Shown here piece after piece: positions 53,481 to 61,420 of a DNA stretch of 61,420 nucleotides (the stretch's first letter is position 1; every line of letters starts with the position of its first letter). The position numbers and the translations under genes were made by a program. The notes below the pieces were generated by a model, which had not been told where the DNA came from, did no database searches, and was given only the letters and a program-made list of their open reading frames with translations. The DNA is from Flavobacteriales bacterium. Its GTDB lineage: Bacteria > Bacteroidota > Bacteroidia > Flavobacteriales > Flavobacteriaceae. The stretch covers positions 1-61,420 of the forward strand of contig JALWFE010000004.1 in NCBI GenBank assembly GCA_027039975.1. Direction: 5' to 3'.

Positions 53481-54926
53481 ATGGTTAAAAAAATAATCAT
53501 CTTATCCATAATCCTTATCGGGTTACTTTCCGGTTGCTCATCTTTGGCACAACATAAAGACCAACAACAAACCGCTAAAAAACCCAATGTCTTATTCATT
53601 TTGGCAGATGATTTGGGTATCAATGCGCTTAATTCTTATGGCAATCCCATAGTGGAATCGCCCCATATTGACAAACTGTATGCACAGGGAATGCACTTTA
53701 CTAATGCCTATTCCAACGACCCCACTTGTGCGCCGTCACGGGCATCGATTATGTCCGGACAATATGTGCCGCGACACAAAGTTTATCGTGTGTCAGACCG
53801 TTACAAAAAGCAAAAAAATGTTTTACCGCATATGCGTTACTTACCTCCCGACAGTTATAAATTACCCGGGAGCGGTGTCGGTTTGGCACTGGATAAAGTA
53901 ACCTTGGGCGAAGCTTTTCAACAAAACGGCTATCTTACCTCGGCATATGGCAAATGGCATTTGGGTAAAAATGCTTTGGGAATTCCCCATCAAGGATTTG
54001 ATAAAGGATATGAAATTACCGGACATTACAATTTTAAAACCTCGCCCCATCAAGAAGGTATTGATACGACGCAATATTCGGCGGATTATATTACCAAAAA
54101 AACCAAAGAATTTATTGCCGAAGCCGTTAAGCAAAACAAACCCTTCTTTTCTTACGTGCCTTACTATTTGGTGCATAAACCCTTGGAACCCAAACCCGAA
54201 TACCTTAAATATTTTGAAGAAAAATACAAAGACAGCACCCACATCAGTCACAAAGAAATCGTGGTATTGGCAATGATTAAAAGTTTGGATGATAGTGTTG
54301 GTGAATTGATGGACTACCTCAAAAAATTGGGCATCGAAGACAATACCATTGTTGTTTTTACATCGGACAACGGACATTACAAAACCGATAATTTGATTTT
54401 TACACGCCCTTATCGCGGCTACAAAGGACTGACCTATGAAGGCGGTATCCGCGTTCCTTTAATCTTCCGGTGGCCACTTCATATCCCTGCCGGAAGTGTA
54501 TCCAAAGAACCGGTAATTCACGTAGATTTTTATCCGACCCTATTGGGATTGACCGGCTCTGAAAAGCCAAAAAATTACATTTTAGACGGAGAAGATTTAA
54601 CTCCTGTTTTAACGCATCCGGGAACTAAAACCAAACGCGATGCATTGGTTTGGGAATACACCAATTATGCACGCTATAACTCTAAAAAGAAAAAGTTTAA
54701 ATCCGAATGGGTGAATGTTATCCAAAAAGACGGTTTTAAAATGACCGAAGTAGTGGAAGACGGTTCTTATTATCTGTTCAATTTGAACAAAGACCCGTAT
54801 GAAACCAAGAACGTTGCCAAAGATTACCCCGAAGTTATAAAAAGATTAAAAGCCCGATTGGAAAAATGGAAAAAAGATACCGGTTACGAACCACCCAGAA
54901 AAAATCCGGCATTCATCGGGAAGTAG
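53481..54926 (+). CDS. S1-family sulfatase lipoprotein (CAPSR type)
   Basis: A 481-residue sulfatase. The lipoprotein signal ends LLSGCSSL. FILADDLGINALNSYGNP carries the first metal ligands, then SNDPTCAPSRASIMSGQY with Cys83. SAYGKWHLGKNALG and FTSDNGHYKTD complete the site. It differs clearly from the CVPSR pair next to it, so two sulfate positions may be handled. It stands before a fucosidase gene. Confidence 0.92.
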   Translation: MVKKIIILSIILIGLLSGCSSLAQHKDQQQTAKKPNVLFILADDLGINALNSYGNPIVESPHIDKLYAQGMHFTNAYSNDPTCAPSRASIMSGQYVPRHKVYRVSDRYKKQKNVLPHMRYLPPDSYKLPGSGVGLALDKVTLGEAFQQNGYLTSAYGKWHLGKNALGIPHQGFDKGYEITGHYNFKTSPHQEGIDTTQYSADYITKKTKEFIAEAVKQNKPFFSYVPYYLVHKPLEPKPEYLKYFEEKYKDSTHISHKEIVVLAMIKSLDDSVGELMDYLKKLGIEDNTIVVFTSDNGHYKTDNLIFTRPYRGYKGLTYEGGIRVPLIFRWPLHIPAGSVSKEPVIHVDFYPTLLGLTGSEKPKNYILDGEDLTPVLTHPGTKTKRDALVWEYTNYARYNSKKKKFKSEWVNVIQKDGFKMTEVVEDGSYYLFNLNKDPYETKNVAKDYPEVIKRLKARLEKWKKDTGYEPPRKNPAFIGK

Positions 54927-55040
54927 TGACGAGTTAAAAGTTAAAAGTGGAAAGTGGAAGATTGAAAGTAGAGACACACGGATACGGGGCTTTCTGTAAG
55001 AAATTTACAAACATCCGACATCCGACAAAAAAATAAAAAA

Positions 55041-56828
55041 ATGAAAATAACAACATATCTATACATTCTTGCCGGTTTAATGTTAATGGCTTGTCATAGT
55101 ACAAAAGATGCGATAACTCACAAGAAGGATAGGCAAGAAAAAACGATTGTCAATAAAAAAGTCAAAAAGAATGCATCAACCGAAGTTGATGAAATTCAAA
55201 CTTACAAGATTGACAAATCGGTCAAAGTGCCTATGGCTTCGCCGGAAACGGTTGAAAATTGGAAAGACAATAAATTCGGATTGTTTATCCATTGGGGTCC
55301 CATTAGCCAAAAAGGATTGCCTTTAAGCCATTCGCGCCACAGCGAAAGTCATCATAAAGGAGGAAAACCGTACAAACCTTATAAAAAAGGACTTATTGAG
55401 CCGGAAGAATACGATGTGCAATACAAAACCTTCAATCCTACAAAATACAATCCTGATGAAATTGTGCAGTTGGCAAAAGATGCAGGGATGAAATACATTG
55501 TATTTACGGCAAAACATCACGACGGATTCTCAATGTTCGATTCAAAAGTATCGGATTATGATATGATGGCAACGCCGTATAAAAAGGATATTTTAAAAAT
55601 GTTAGAGCAATCTTGTCGTAAAAACGGTATGGAATTCGGGTTTTACTATTCGCCAAGAGATTGGCATCATCCGGATTGTGATAGCGAAAACCATCACGAT
55701 AGATACATTAAATATTACGAAGCACAAATGGACGAATTGTTAACCAATTACGGTCCTATTTACGAAATTTGGTTTGATGGTTTAGGCCCCGGAAATTGGG
55801 GAAACACTTCGGAAGTAATAATGAAAAAAATAAGAAAATTACATCCTAATGCAATGGTCAATGATCGTGGCGGTGTCGGAGCCGATTTTTATACGCCGGA
55901 ACATACCATTAGTCAGTTAAACAACGAAGAGAATTGGGAAGCTTGCCATACGACCACATCGCAATGGGGTTACAATCCCAATGTAAGTGTAAAATCCTTG
56001 CCACAATTAATGGAAATATTGTTGTACACTTGGGGCGGTGGTGGAAATATGCTGCTTAACATAGGCCCAAGAGGCGACGGTTCTTTAAATCCGGTTGAGG
56101 TCAAACGCTTAAAACAAATTGCACAATGGTGGAAAAAATATGGCGAAACCAGTATCCGTAGTGCACGTGGCGGTCCCTATTATCAAGAGAATTGGGGTGT
56201 TTCTACACGTAAAGAAAACAAAGCTTTTGTGCATATATTTAGATGGTCAAAAGACAATAAAATGACTTTCCCTAATTTGCCAAATAAAACACTGAAATCA
56301 GCTAAATTGTTAAACGGAAAAAAACTAAAACTTACCCAATCAAAAGATGGTTTTACTATTGAAGTAACACCGGAAAACAGAGATAAAATTGTAACAAGCA
56401 TCGAATTGATTTTTGACAAACCGATTATGGATGTCAAGCCCTTGCATGTAATTACCCCTTTGACTTATCAAGCCAAATTAACCGCATCTCAAAACCAAAA
56501 GGATATTAAAAATGTAGTGGATGGCGATGCGAAAACTACTTGGTATGCCGAAAAGAAAAAAGGAGATATTTGGATAGAAGCCGATTTTGATAAACCTGTT
56601 ACTATTGCAAGTGTCGTGTTAGGTCGTGGCAATCATTGGATGTCAAAAAACAGACCTGAATTACAAATACCTGACGGGAAAGGCGGCTGGAAAACCGTTT
56701 TTAAATGGAAACCCAAATGGACAACGGTTAAATTTTTAAAAAAACCGGTAACCACTAAAAAAGTAAGGATATTGGTAAAAACAAAATGGTACAATTTAGC
56801 GGAGTTTGAATTGTATCCGCCTTTGTAG
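55041..56828 (+). CDS. GH29 alpha-L-fucosidase lipoprotein with C-terminal discoidin-like domain
   Basis: A 595-residue lipoprotein (LMLMACHSTK). The GH29 barrel is at about 65-400: DNKFGLFIHWGPISQKG, YIVFTAKHHDGFSMFDSK, YEIWFDGLGPGNWG with the nucleophile Asp246, and NMLLNIGPRGDG. A beta domain follows, then a coagulation-factor 5/8 (discoidin, CBM32-like) domain at about 475-595 (VVDGDAKTTWYAEKKKGDIW). It removes terminal alpha-fucose; its neighbours suggest sulfated, fucose-bearing glycans. Start ATG; no separate promoter seen. Confidence 0.93.
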   Translation: MKITTYLYILAGLMLMACHSTKDAITHKKDRQEKTIVNKKVKKNASTEVDEIQTYKIDKSVKVPMASPETVENWKDNKFGLFIHWGPISQKGLPLSHSRHSESHHKGGKPYKPYKKGLIEPEEYDVQYKTFNPTKYNPDEIVQLAKDAGMKYIVFTAKHHDGFSMFDSKVSDYDMMATPYKKDILKMLEQSCRKNGMEFGFYYSPRDWHHPDCDSENHHDRYIKYYEAQMDELLTNYGPIYEIWFDGLGPGNWGNTSEVIMKKIRKLHPNAMVNDRGGVGADFYTPEHTISQLNNEENWEACHTTTSQWGYNPNVSVKSLPQLMEILLYTWGGGGNMLLNIGPRGDGSLNPVEVKRLKQIAQWWKKYGETSIRSARGGPYYQENWGVSTRKENKAFVHIFRWSKDNKMTFPNLPNKTLKSAKLLNGKKLKLTQSKDGFTIEVTPENRDKIVTSIELIFDKPIMDVKPLHVITPLTYQAKLTASQNQKDIKNVVDGDAKTTWYAEKKKGDIWIEADFDKPVTIASVVLGRGNHWMSKNRPELQIPDGKGGWKTVFKWKPKWTTVKFLKKPVTTKKVRILVKTKWYNLAEFELYPPL

Positions 56829-56887
56829 ATGTTCAAATAGGTAATAATTTGAAATAAGAAAATGATATAACCAACAAATCAAAATAA

Positions 56888-58315
56888 ATGTTCCCAATAA
56901 AAAATACATTCATTTTTCTAATGGCAGTTCTGCTGATAAGCTCTCGCAAATCTACACAAGATAAATCCCAAAAACAAACCCTACCAAATATCGTGATTTT
57001 ACTTGTCGATGATTTGGGTTACCACGATTTGAGTTGCAAAGGTTCGCAAATTTATCAAACACCCCATATCGATGCTTTTGCAAAACAATCGGTCGATTTT
57101 ACCAATGCTTATGCCAATTACCCCCGTTGTGTTCCTTCACGTTTTGCCATACTGACGGCAAATTATCCCGTTCAAAACGGCGATATCCCAGATGATGGTT
57201 TTATTATGTCAAATATTCCCGGTGATAAAAATGTTACAAAAGCCATTGAACAAGCCGGTTATCAAACCGCTTATTTCGGAAAATTTCATCTGGGAGATAA
57301 AAACATAATTCACAAATTAGGTTTTCAAACCGTTTTAGGTGCCGGCCGTGCCGGTTCTCCGGTCAGTTATTTCCAGCCTTTTAATGTACCTAAAAGAAAA
57401 AATGAAAAAATCAAAAAAAATTTGATTCCCGGCTTGGACAGTTTGTCAAATAAAGGTGATTATCTAACAGATGTATTGACCCGTCAAGCCATACAATACA
57501 TCAAAAACCGTAACCCTGAAAAACCTTTTATGCTCATGTTGGCATTTTACGCCGTACATCAACCTTTGGAAGCCAAAAAAGATTTGATAGAAAAAAACAA
57601 AAAAGAAATTACCAGTTTTGATTTTGGGAATCAACCCACATATATTAAGGAAGGTACCGGACGCACCAAAATGCGTCAAGACAATCCGGTTTATGCCGCA
57701 ATGGTTGAAAATTTGGATGCTAATACCGGTAAAATATTACAAACATTGCAAGATTTAGGATTGGAAAAAAATACCATTGTCATTTTGACCTCCGACCACG
57801 GCGGCTTGTCAAATGACGGTTACAAACGTAGAAATTTGGCTACATCCAATTATCCATTGCGTGCCGGTAAAGGCTGGCTTTACGAAGGAGGCATCCGTGT
57901 ACCTTTATTTGTCAGATGGCCAGGATATTTCAAGCCGCACATTGACAGTACCTCCACCGTGATGTTAATGGATGTTTTTCCTACCTTGCTCGACATTATA
58001 CGGCATACCGCCAAACCGGTGGATGGTAAAAGTTTATTGCCTGTTCTCCAAGAAAAAGAAATCTGGGCAAACCGTACCGTTTATTGGCACGAACCCCATG
58101 CCCGCCAGCGAAGTACGGGCGAAAGTAAAGCATCGGCTATCAGAATGGGAGATTACAAACTGATTGATTTTTATAAACAACAAAAAGTAGAATTGTATAA
58201 TATTAAAAAAGATATATCGGAACAATACGATTTATCAGATGATTTGCCTGAAAAAAAAGCACAATTGTTACAAAAATTAAAGGAATGGAAAAAAGAAAAT
58301 TATTTGAATGAATAA
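56888..58315 (+). CDS. S1-family sulfatase (CVPSR type) without lipobox cysteine
   Basis: A 475-residue sulfatase with IVILLVDDLGYHDLSCKG, catalytic ANYPRCVPSRFAILTANYP (Cys81) and LTSDHGGLSNDGY. Unlike the other three, the signal reads MFPIKNTFIFLMAVLLISSRKS. The position where a lipobox Cys would stand is Arg20 (codon CGC at 56945), one transition away from TGC. It may thus be released or processed differently. A paralogue of the 51782 gene. Confidence 0.92.
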   Translation: MFPIKNTFIFLMAVLLISSRKSTQDKSQKQTLPNIVILLVDDLGYHDLSCKGSQIYQTPHIDAFAKQSVDFTNAYANYPRCVPSRFAILTANYPVQNGDIPDDGFIMSNIPGDKNVTKAIEQAGYQTAYFGKFHLGDKNIIHKLGFQTVLGAGRAGSPVSYFQPFNVPKRKNEKIKKNLIPGLDSLSNKGDYLTDVLTRQAIQYIKNRNPEKPFMLMLAFYAVHQPLEAKKDLIEKNKKEITSFDFGNQPTYIKEGTGRTKMRQDNPVYAAMVENLDANTGKILQTLQDLGLEKNTIVILTSDHGGLSNDGYKRRNLATSNYPLRAGKGWLYEGGIRVPLFVRWPGYFKPHIDSTSTVMLMDVFPTLLDIIRHTAKPVDGKSLLPVLQEKEIWANRTVYWHEPHARQRSTGESKASAIRMGDYKLIDFYKQQKVELYNIKKDISEQYDLSDDLPEKKAQLLQKLKEWKKENYLNE

Positions 58316-58316
58316 C

Positions 58317-58324
58317 TACTTTTG
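58317..58324 (+). promoter_or_regulatory. -7 box TACTTTTG before the SGNH esterase gene
   Basis: Exact TAnnTTTG just after the sulfatase stop, 12 bases before ATG 58337; an internal promoter, or chance. Confidence 0.4.
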
Positions 58325-58336
58325 TAAAATAAGCCA

Positions 58337-59425
58337 ATGAAAAGATTGATTTTAAATACCATTCTTTTATTAATAGCTCTATCTCAAAATACTTGTTCTT
58401 TACAAAAAACCGTAGCTGCCCACGACAGCCGGATAAATCACTATGGTAGTCAGTTTGTTAATTACCAAAACAACGAAATGATTTTACACCGGCACTCCGA
58501 CAAAATTTATAAAAGAACAACTTATGAAAACCTGTTCAATCCCGTAAAAGCCCGTTCCGGTAGCGGTATTAAATTGGAATTTAAAACTGCCAGTCCGCAT
58601 ATCAAAATGCGTTTCAAAATTGTAAAAGGTTGGCACAAAAATCCGGTTTTTAGTGTTTTTCAAAACGGAAAATTTCAAAAAAATTTGTCGTTTACTTACG
58701 GAGATGATAAAATTATCACGCTTGACTTACAAACCGAAACACCCGGCAAACCGGTAACTTATACAATTACCTATCCCCTCCGCACCGATGTGCATTTTTT
58801 AGGAATAACCTTGGATAAAAAATATAATCTGTTGAAAATCGACAAACAACAACAACCCGTTTATGTCGCTTTCGGTAATTCCATAACCCACGGCACCGGA
58901 CAACAAACAACACCGCAAACTTATGCTTATCAATTAGCCTTAAAAATGAATTGGGAACTTTACAATCTGGCTGTCGGTGGCAGTAAAACGTCACCGGTAA
59001 TGGCTCAAATGATACGGGATGATTTTGACAAAATTGATTATATGACAATTCTCACCGGATTTAATGATTTTAACGGCGAAGGTATAGACACTTTGACTTT
59101 TGCCAAACGGTACAGACGGGTTTTATCTCTCATAAGAGAGACACATCCTTTAACTAAAATTTTTGTTATAAATTTGACCGCAACTAAAATCAAATATTCC
59201 AAAACATCAGGTATTCCGGTTGAATATTTTCGAAAAGTTATCAGAAACATCGTTAAAGAAAGACAAGCTAAAAATGATCATAATATTTTTCTGATTGAAG
59301 GCGAAGAACTTACATCGGAAAACGATTTGATCGACAATGTTCATTTATCAATTGAAGGTGCTAAAAAATTTGCCGGGAAGTTATACGAACGACTTATTTC
59401 CATAACCAAATATGTTTCTCCGTGA
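58337..59425 (+). CDS. SGNH/GDSL-type esterase, possible carbohydrate deacetylase
   Basis: A 362-residue exported protein (signal or lipoprotein MKRLILNTILLLIALSQNTCS). Residues about 30-165 are a beta-sandwich like that of CE2-type esterases. The SGNH domain (about 170-362) has block I FGNSITHGTGQQ (Ser catalytic), block III LTGFNDFNG and block V LIDNVHLSIEG (Asp/His). In this context the likely job is removal of acetyl groups from the polysaccharide. Last gene of block 2. Confidence 0.88.
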   Translation: MKRLILNTILLLIALSQNTCSLQKTVAAHDSRINHYGSQFVNYQNNEMILHRHSDKIYKRTTYENLFNPVKARSGSGIKLEFKTASPHIKMRFKIVKGWHKNPVFSVFQNGKFQKNLSFTYGDDKIITLDLQTETPGKPVTYTITYPLRTDVHFLGITLDKKYNLLKIDKQQQPVYVAFGNSITHGTGQQTTPQTYAYQLALKMNWELYNLAVGGSKTSPVMAQMIRDDFDKIDYMTILTGFNDFNGEGIDTLTFAKRYRRVLSLIRETHPLTKIFVINLTATKIKYSKTSGIPVEYFRKVIRNIVKERQAKNDHNIFLIEGEELTSENDLIDNVHLSIEGAKKFAGKLYERLISITKYVSP

Positions 59426-59544
59426 AGTTCAGATATCTCTAATCATTTGAATATTCATTTTGATTTATTTGATTTATATCCTGTCCAGGCAGATAAAATA
59501 TTAATAGCAGATAAAATATTAATAATTGCAATAAATTAACCTCT

Positions 59545-59704
59545 TAAATACAACTTTCAAATATTGGATATTTCTGGTAAAAGTCTAATGAAAAAAATGT
59601 AAACCGGATAGATGTCACTACATTGACCGGAGGTATTTATTGGATTAAAATTACGGAAAAAAACTACCGGACAAATTATTGTTAAGCCATGGTTGAAAAA
59701 ATAA
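59545..59704 (+). pseudogene. Remnant of a T9SS sorting domain
   Basis: Frame 1 reads YNFQILDISGKSLMKKM then stops. A one-base shift gives NVNRIDVTTLTGGIYWIKI. Another shift gives TGQIIVKPWLKK and the stop TAA at 59702-59704. Together they form the canonical end of a T9SS protein (DISGK, LTGGIYWIKI). The upstream part of that protein is gone, so this is debris from a lost exported gene of the block. Confidence 0.75.
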
Positions 59705-59708
59705 AAAG

Positions 59709-59763
59709 ATCTGTTAGATTTCCAAAACCTGATAGGTCTGAAATTTGTAAATATTTCACCGGA
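59709..59763. repeat. Dispersed AGACCTAT-type repeat, copy B
   Basis: Reverse complement of the 8937-8988 element, with CAAAACCTGATAGGTCTG in the middle. Confidence 0.6.
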
Positions 59764-59881
59764 GCCGGCACACACACAACGTAGCGACAAATATCATGTA
59801 TGAAACAAGAAACAATCCTCAAAAAGACGAATTAATCTGTGAACCGGAACAAATTATCAATAAATCTAAAATCTAATTTTT

Positions 59882-59889
59882 TATATTTG
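59882..59889 (+). promoter_or_regulatory. -7 box TATATTTG of mnmA
   Basis: Exact TAnnTTTG 16 bases before ATG 59906. Confidence 0.6.
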
Positions 59890-59905
59890 CCGGAAAATCA
59901 GAAAA

Positions 59906-61102
59906 ATGCCATCAAAAGGAAAAGTTGTCGTCGGTTTATCGGGTGGTGTCGATTCGAGTGTAGCGGCCAAATTGCTTATAGATGAAGGTTACGACGTTAT
60001 GGGGGCTTTTATGCTCAATTGGGATGATACCCGCTATACCATAACCGACGAAATGCAGTGGATTAAAGACAGTGAAGATGCCCGTAAAGTAGCCGAAGCC
60101 CTCAATATTCCTTTTGAGATTTTCGATTTTAGAAAAAAATATTTCAAACGTGTGGTCGATTATATGTTTCGTGAATATGCCCGCGGGCGAACACCCAATC
60201 CCGATATTTTATGTAACCGTGAAATAAAATTCGATTTGTTTTGGGAAGAAGCCAAAAAATACGGTGCCGATTTTGTAGCAACAGGCCATTATGCCCGTAA
60301 AGGACAAATTGAAAAAGACGGCAAAATCTACTACCGCTTGCTTGCCGGTGTGGACCCTAAAAAGGACCAAAGTTATTTTTTGGCACAACTCAATCAAGAA
60401 CAGCTCAAACATGCTTTATTTCCAATAGGCAAACTGGAAAAACCGGAAGTTAGACGTATCGCCAAAGAATCCGGATTTGTGACGGCTGATAAACGCGACA
60501 GCCAAGGTCTTTGTTTTGTAGGAAAAGTCAACCTCCCCGATTTTTTACGCCAGCAACTCGAACCCAAAGAAGGGGATATCATCGTTATTCCGAGAGAATA
60601 TTACGAACAATTTGAAACACCTGAAACTTTTGAGAACGAAAGACAACGTTTGGAATATTTAGGACGTACTTATAATTACAAACCAACTGACGGTAAAGTG
60701 GTTGGCAAACACCAAGGAGCGCATTATTTTACCAAAGGACAACGTAAAGGTTTGAATATAGGCGGTTTTAAACAACGTACCTTTGTTATCGAGACTGATG
60801 TAGAAAGCAATATCGTTTATATTGGTGAACACTACACACATCCGGGATTATACAGAAGTGCTTTAAAAATTACTAACGACGAATTACATTGGGTCCGTCC
60901 CGATTTGGCTTTAAAACCCGGTGAAACTATGGATGTGGAGGTTCGTTACCGTCATCTTCAACCTTTGCGCAAAGCCCGTTTACACCAATTTGACGATGTG
61001 CTTTGGGTCGAATTTTTCGAACCGCAACAAGCCATTGCCGAAGGACAATTTGCCGCTTGGTATATTGGTGATGAATTGATTGGGTCGGGGGTCATTAGTT
61101 GA
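59906..61102 (+). CDS. mnmA: tRNA-specific 2-thiouridylase MnmA
   Basis: A 398-residue enzyme that adds sulfur at C2 of U34 in Lys, Glu and Gln tRNAs. The PP-loop [13 protein letters not shown] is at the N-terminus. [15 protein letters not shown] has the first catalytic Cys, and [13 protein letters not shown] the second. Near the end is the RKARLHQF segment. It is slightly longer than E. coli MnmA. It uses the same nucleoside pathway as MnmD at 22591. Confidence 0.96.
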   Translation: MPSKGKVVVGLSGGVDSSVAAKLLIDEGYDVMGAFMLNWDDTRYTITDEMQWIKDSEDARKVAEALNIPFEIFDFRKKYFKRVVDYMFREYARGRTPNPDILCNREIKFDLFWEEAKKYGADFVATGHYARKGQIEKDGKIYYRLLAGVDPKKDQSYFLAQLNQEQLKHALFPIGKLEKPEVRRIAKESGFVTADKRDSQGLCFVGKVNLPDFLRQQLEPKEGDIIVIPREYYEQFETPETFENERQRLEYLGRTYNYKPTDGKVVGKHQGAHYFTKGQRKGLNIGGFKQRTFVIETDVESNIVYIGEHYTHPGLYRSALKITNDELHWVRPDLALKPGETMDVEVRYRHLQPLRKARLHQFDDVLWVEFFEPQQAIAEGQFAAWYIGDELIGSGVIS

Positions 61103-61273
61103 AAGTTAAAAGTTGAAAGTTTATAATGTTTGTAAAGTTGAATGTAGAGACGTTTTGACAAAACGTCTGAATTGAAAATTAAAAATGGAGAATGGAATGA
61201 AGTGACAGCAGTTGTCATTCCGGCAGAACCTTTATGATGCAGAAGTAAAAACGAAGAGGAATCTTTCAGAAAA

Positions 61274-61310
61274 AAAAACGGCATCGATTTTTCGGTGCCG
61301 TTTGTTTTTA
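61274..61310. terminator. Bidirectional terminator between mnmA and the right-edge gene
   Basis: AAACGGCATCGA (61276-61287) and TCGGTGCCGTTT (61292-61303) form a stem with one or two weak pairs over a short T loop, flanked by A and T runs. Confidence 0.82.
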
Positions 61311-61325
61311 ATAGATTAATAAATT

Positions 61326-61420
61326 TTAATTTTTAACCAATTCCTTAACATCTGTTATTTGTCCGTCGGTTACCAAAACCACCGAATAAACACCGGTAGG
61401 ATAATTGGACATATCAATAT
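61326..61420 (-). CDS. C-terminus of a T9SS-exported protein, N-terminus beyond window
   Basis: The last 31 residues read IDMSNYPTGVYSVVLVTDGQ then ITDVKELVKN and TAA at 61326-61328. The pattern ID(M)SNYPTGVYSVVL is the end of a type A T9SS sorting domain. The rest lies to the right of the window, so nothing can be said about its main domain. Confidence 0.75.
   Translation of the reverse strand, partial: IDMSNYPTGVYSVVLVTDGQITDVKELVKN

Larger units (their letters stand above)
59426..59905. other. Gene-free interval with a decayed T9SS tail and repeats
   Basis: About 480 bases. It holds a degenerate T9SS sorting domain (59545-59704), the second copy of the AGACCTAT-type repeat (59709-59763), and the seven-base word aaatcta (59859-59875) known from 30550-30602. 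Confidence 0.65.

Overview
The window looks like part of a Bacteroidota chromosome, most likely class Flavobacteriia. The DNA is AT-rich, Shine-Dalgarno sites are scarce, and many genes carry the Bacteroidota promoter signature TAnnTTTG a few bases upstream of the start. Several exported proteins end in a type IX secretion (T9SS) sorting domain. The tmRNA tag is GETNFALAA, close to the tags known from this phylum. The sulfatase- and glycosidase-rich part suggests a life on algal or other sulfated polysaccharides (inference).

Layout. 1-6852: a very large T9SS-exported adhesin-like protein running off the left edge, then a LamG T9SS protein in one tight operon with a KdsC-like HAD phosphatase and a fused cytidylyltransferase-NeuB nonulosonic acid enzyme. 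6901-19176: housekeeping genes (ruvX, a DUF2520 protein, miaE, a fused IPP isomerase-mannose-6-phosphate isomerase, clpC, a PrsW-like protease, thpR, thyA, xerD) with tRNA-Arg(CCT), tmRNA and a broken outer-membrane protein gene. 19242-29663: outer-membrane protein, lipoprotein, ilvE, mnmD, an S9 peptidase, a sigma-like factor, an EF-G paralogue lacking the catalytic histidine, and a DUF4846 protein. 29664-30805 and 34517-35112: two gene-free stretches packed with small palindromic repeats, flanking a SWIM-SNF2 helicase. 35113-37029: a CPA2 antiporter.

37369-59425 is the accessory core: two blocks of carbohydrate-active genes. Block 1 (37369-46694) has a GH10 enzyme, a sulfatase, a small basic secreted protein, a duplicated-module T9SS protein, a beta-helix T9SS protein and an octahaem cytochrome-TPR lipoprotein. 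Block 2 (51782-59425) has three sulfatases, a GH29 fucosidase and an SGNH esterase. Between them lie nnr, fmt, a thioredoxin, a SAM hydrolase with a 41-residue membrane protein, and phoH. No SusC/SusD pair, regulator or sulfatase-maturing enzyme is visible. Taken together the blocks could strip sulfate, acyl and fucose groups and cut a xylan-like or similar backbone (inference).

The right end has a decayed T9SS tail, mnmA and the C-terminus of another T9SS protein entering from the right. No CRISPR array, phage, integrase island or intact transposase was seen. The most unusual items are two gene fusions (IDI-ManA and cytidylyltransferase-NeuB), the octahaem cytochrome beside polysaccharide genes, the EF-G paralogue, and the roughly 53-nt repeat units with compensatory stem changes.
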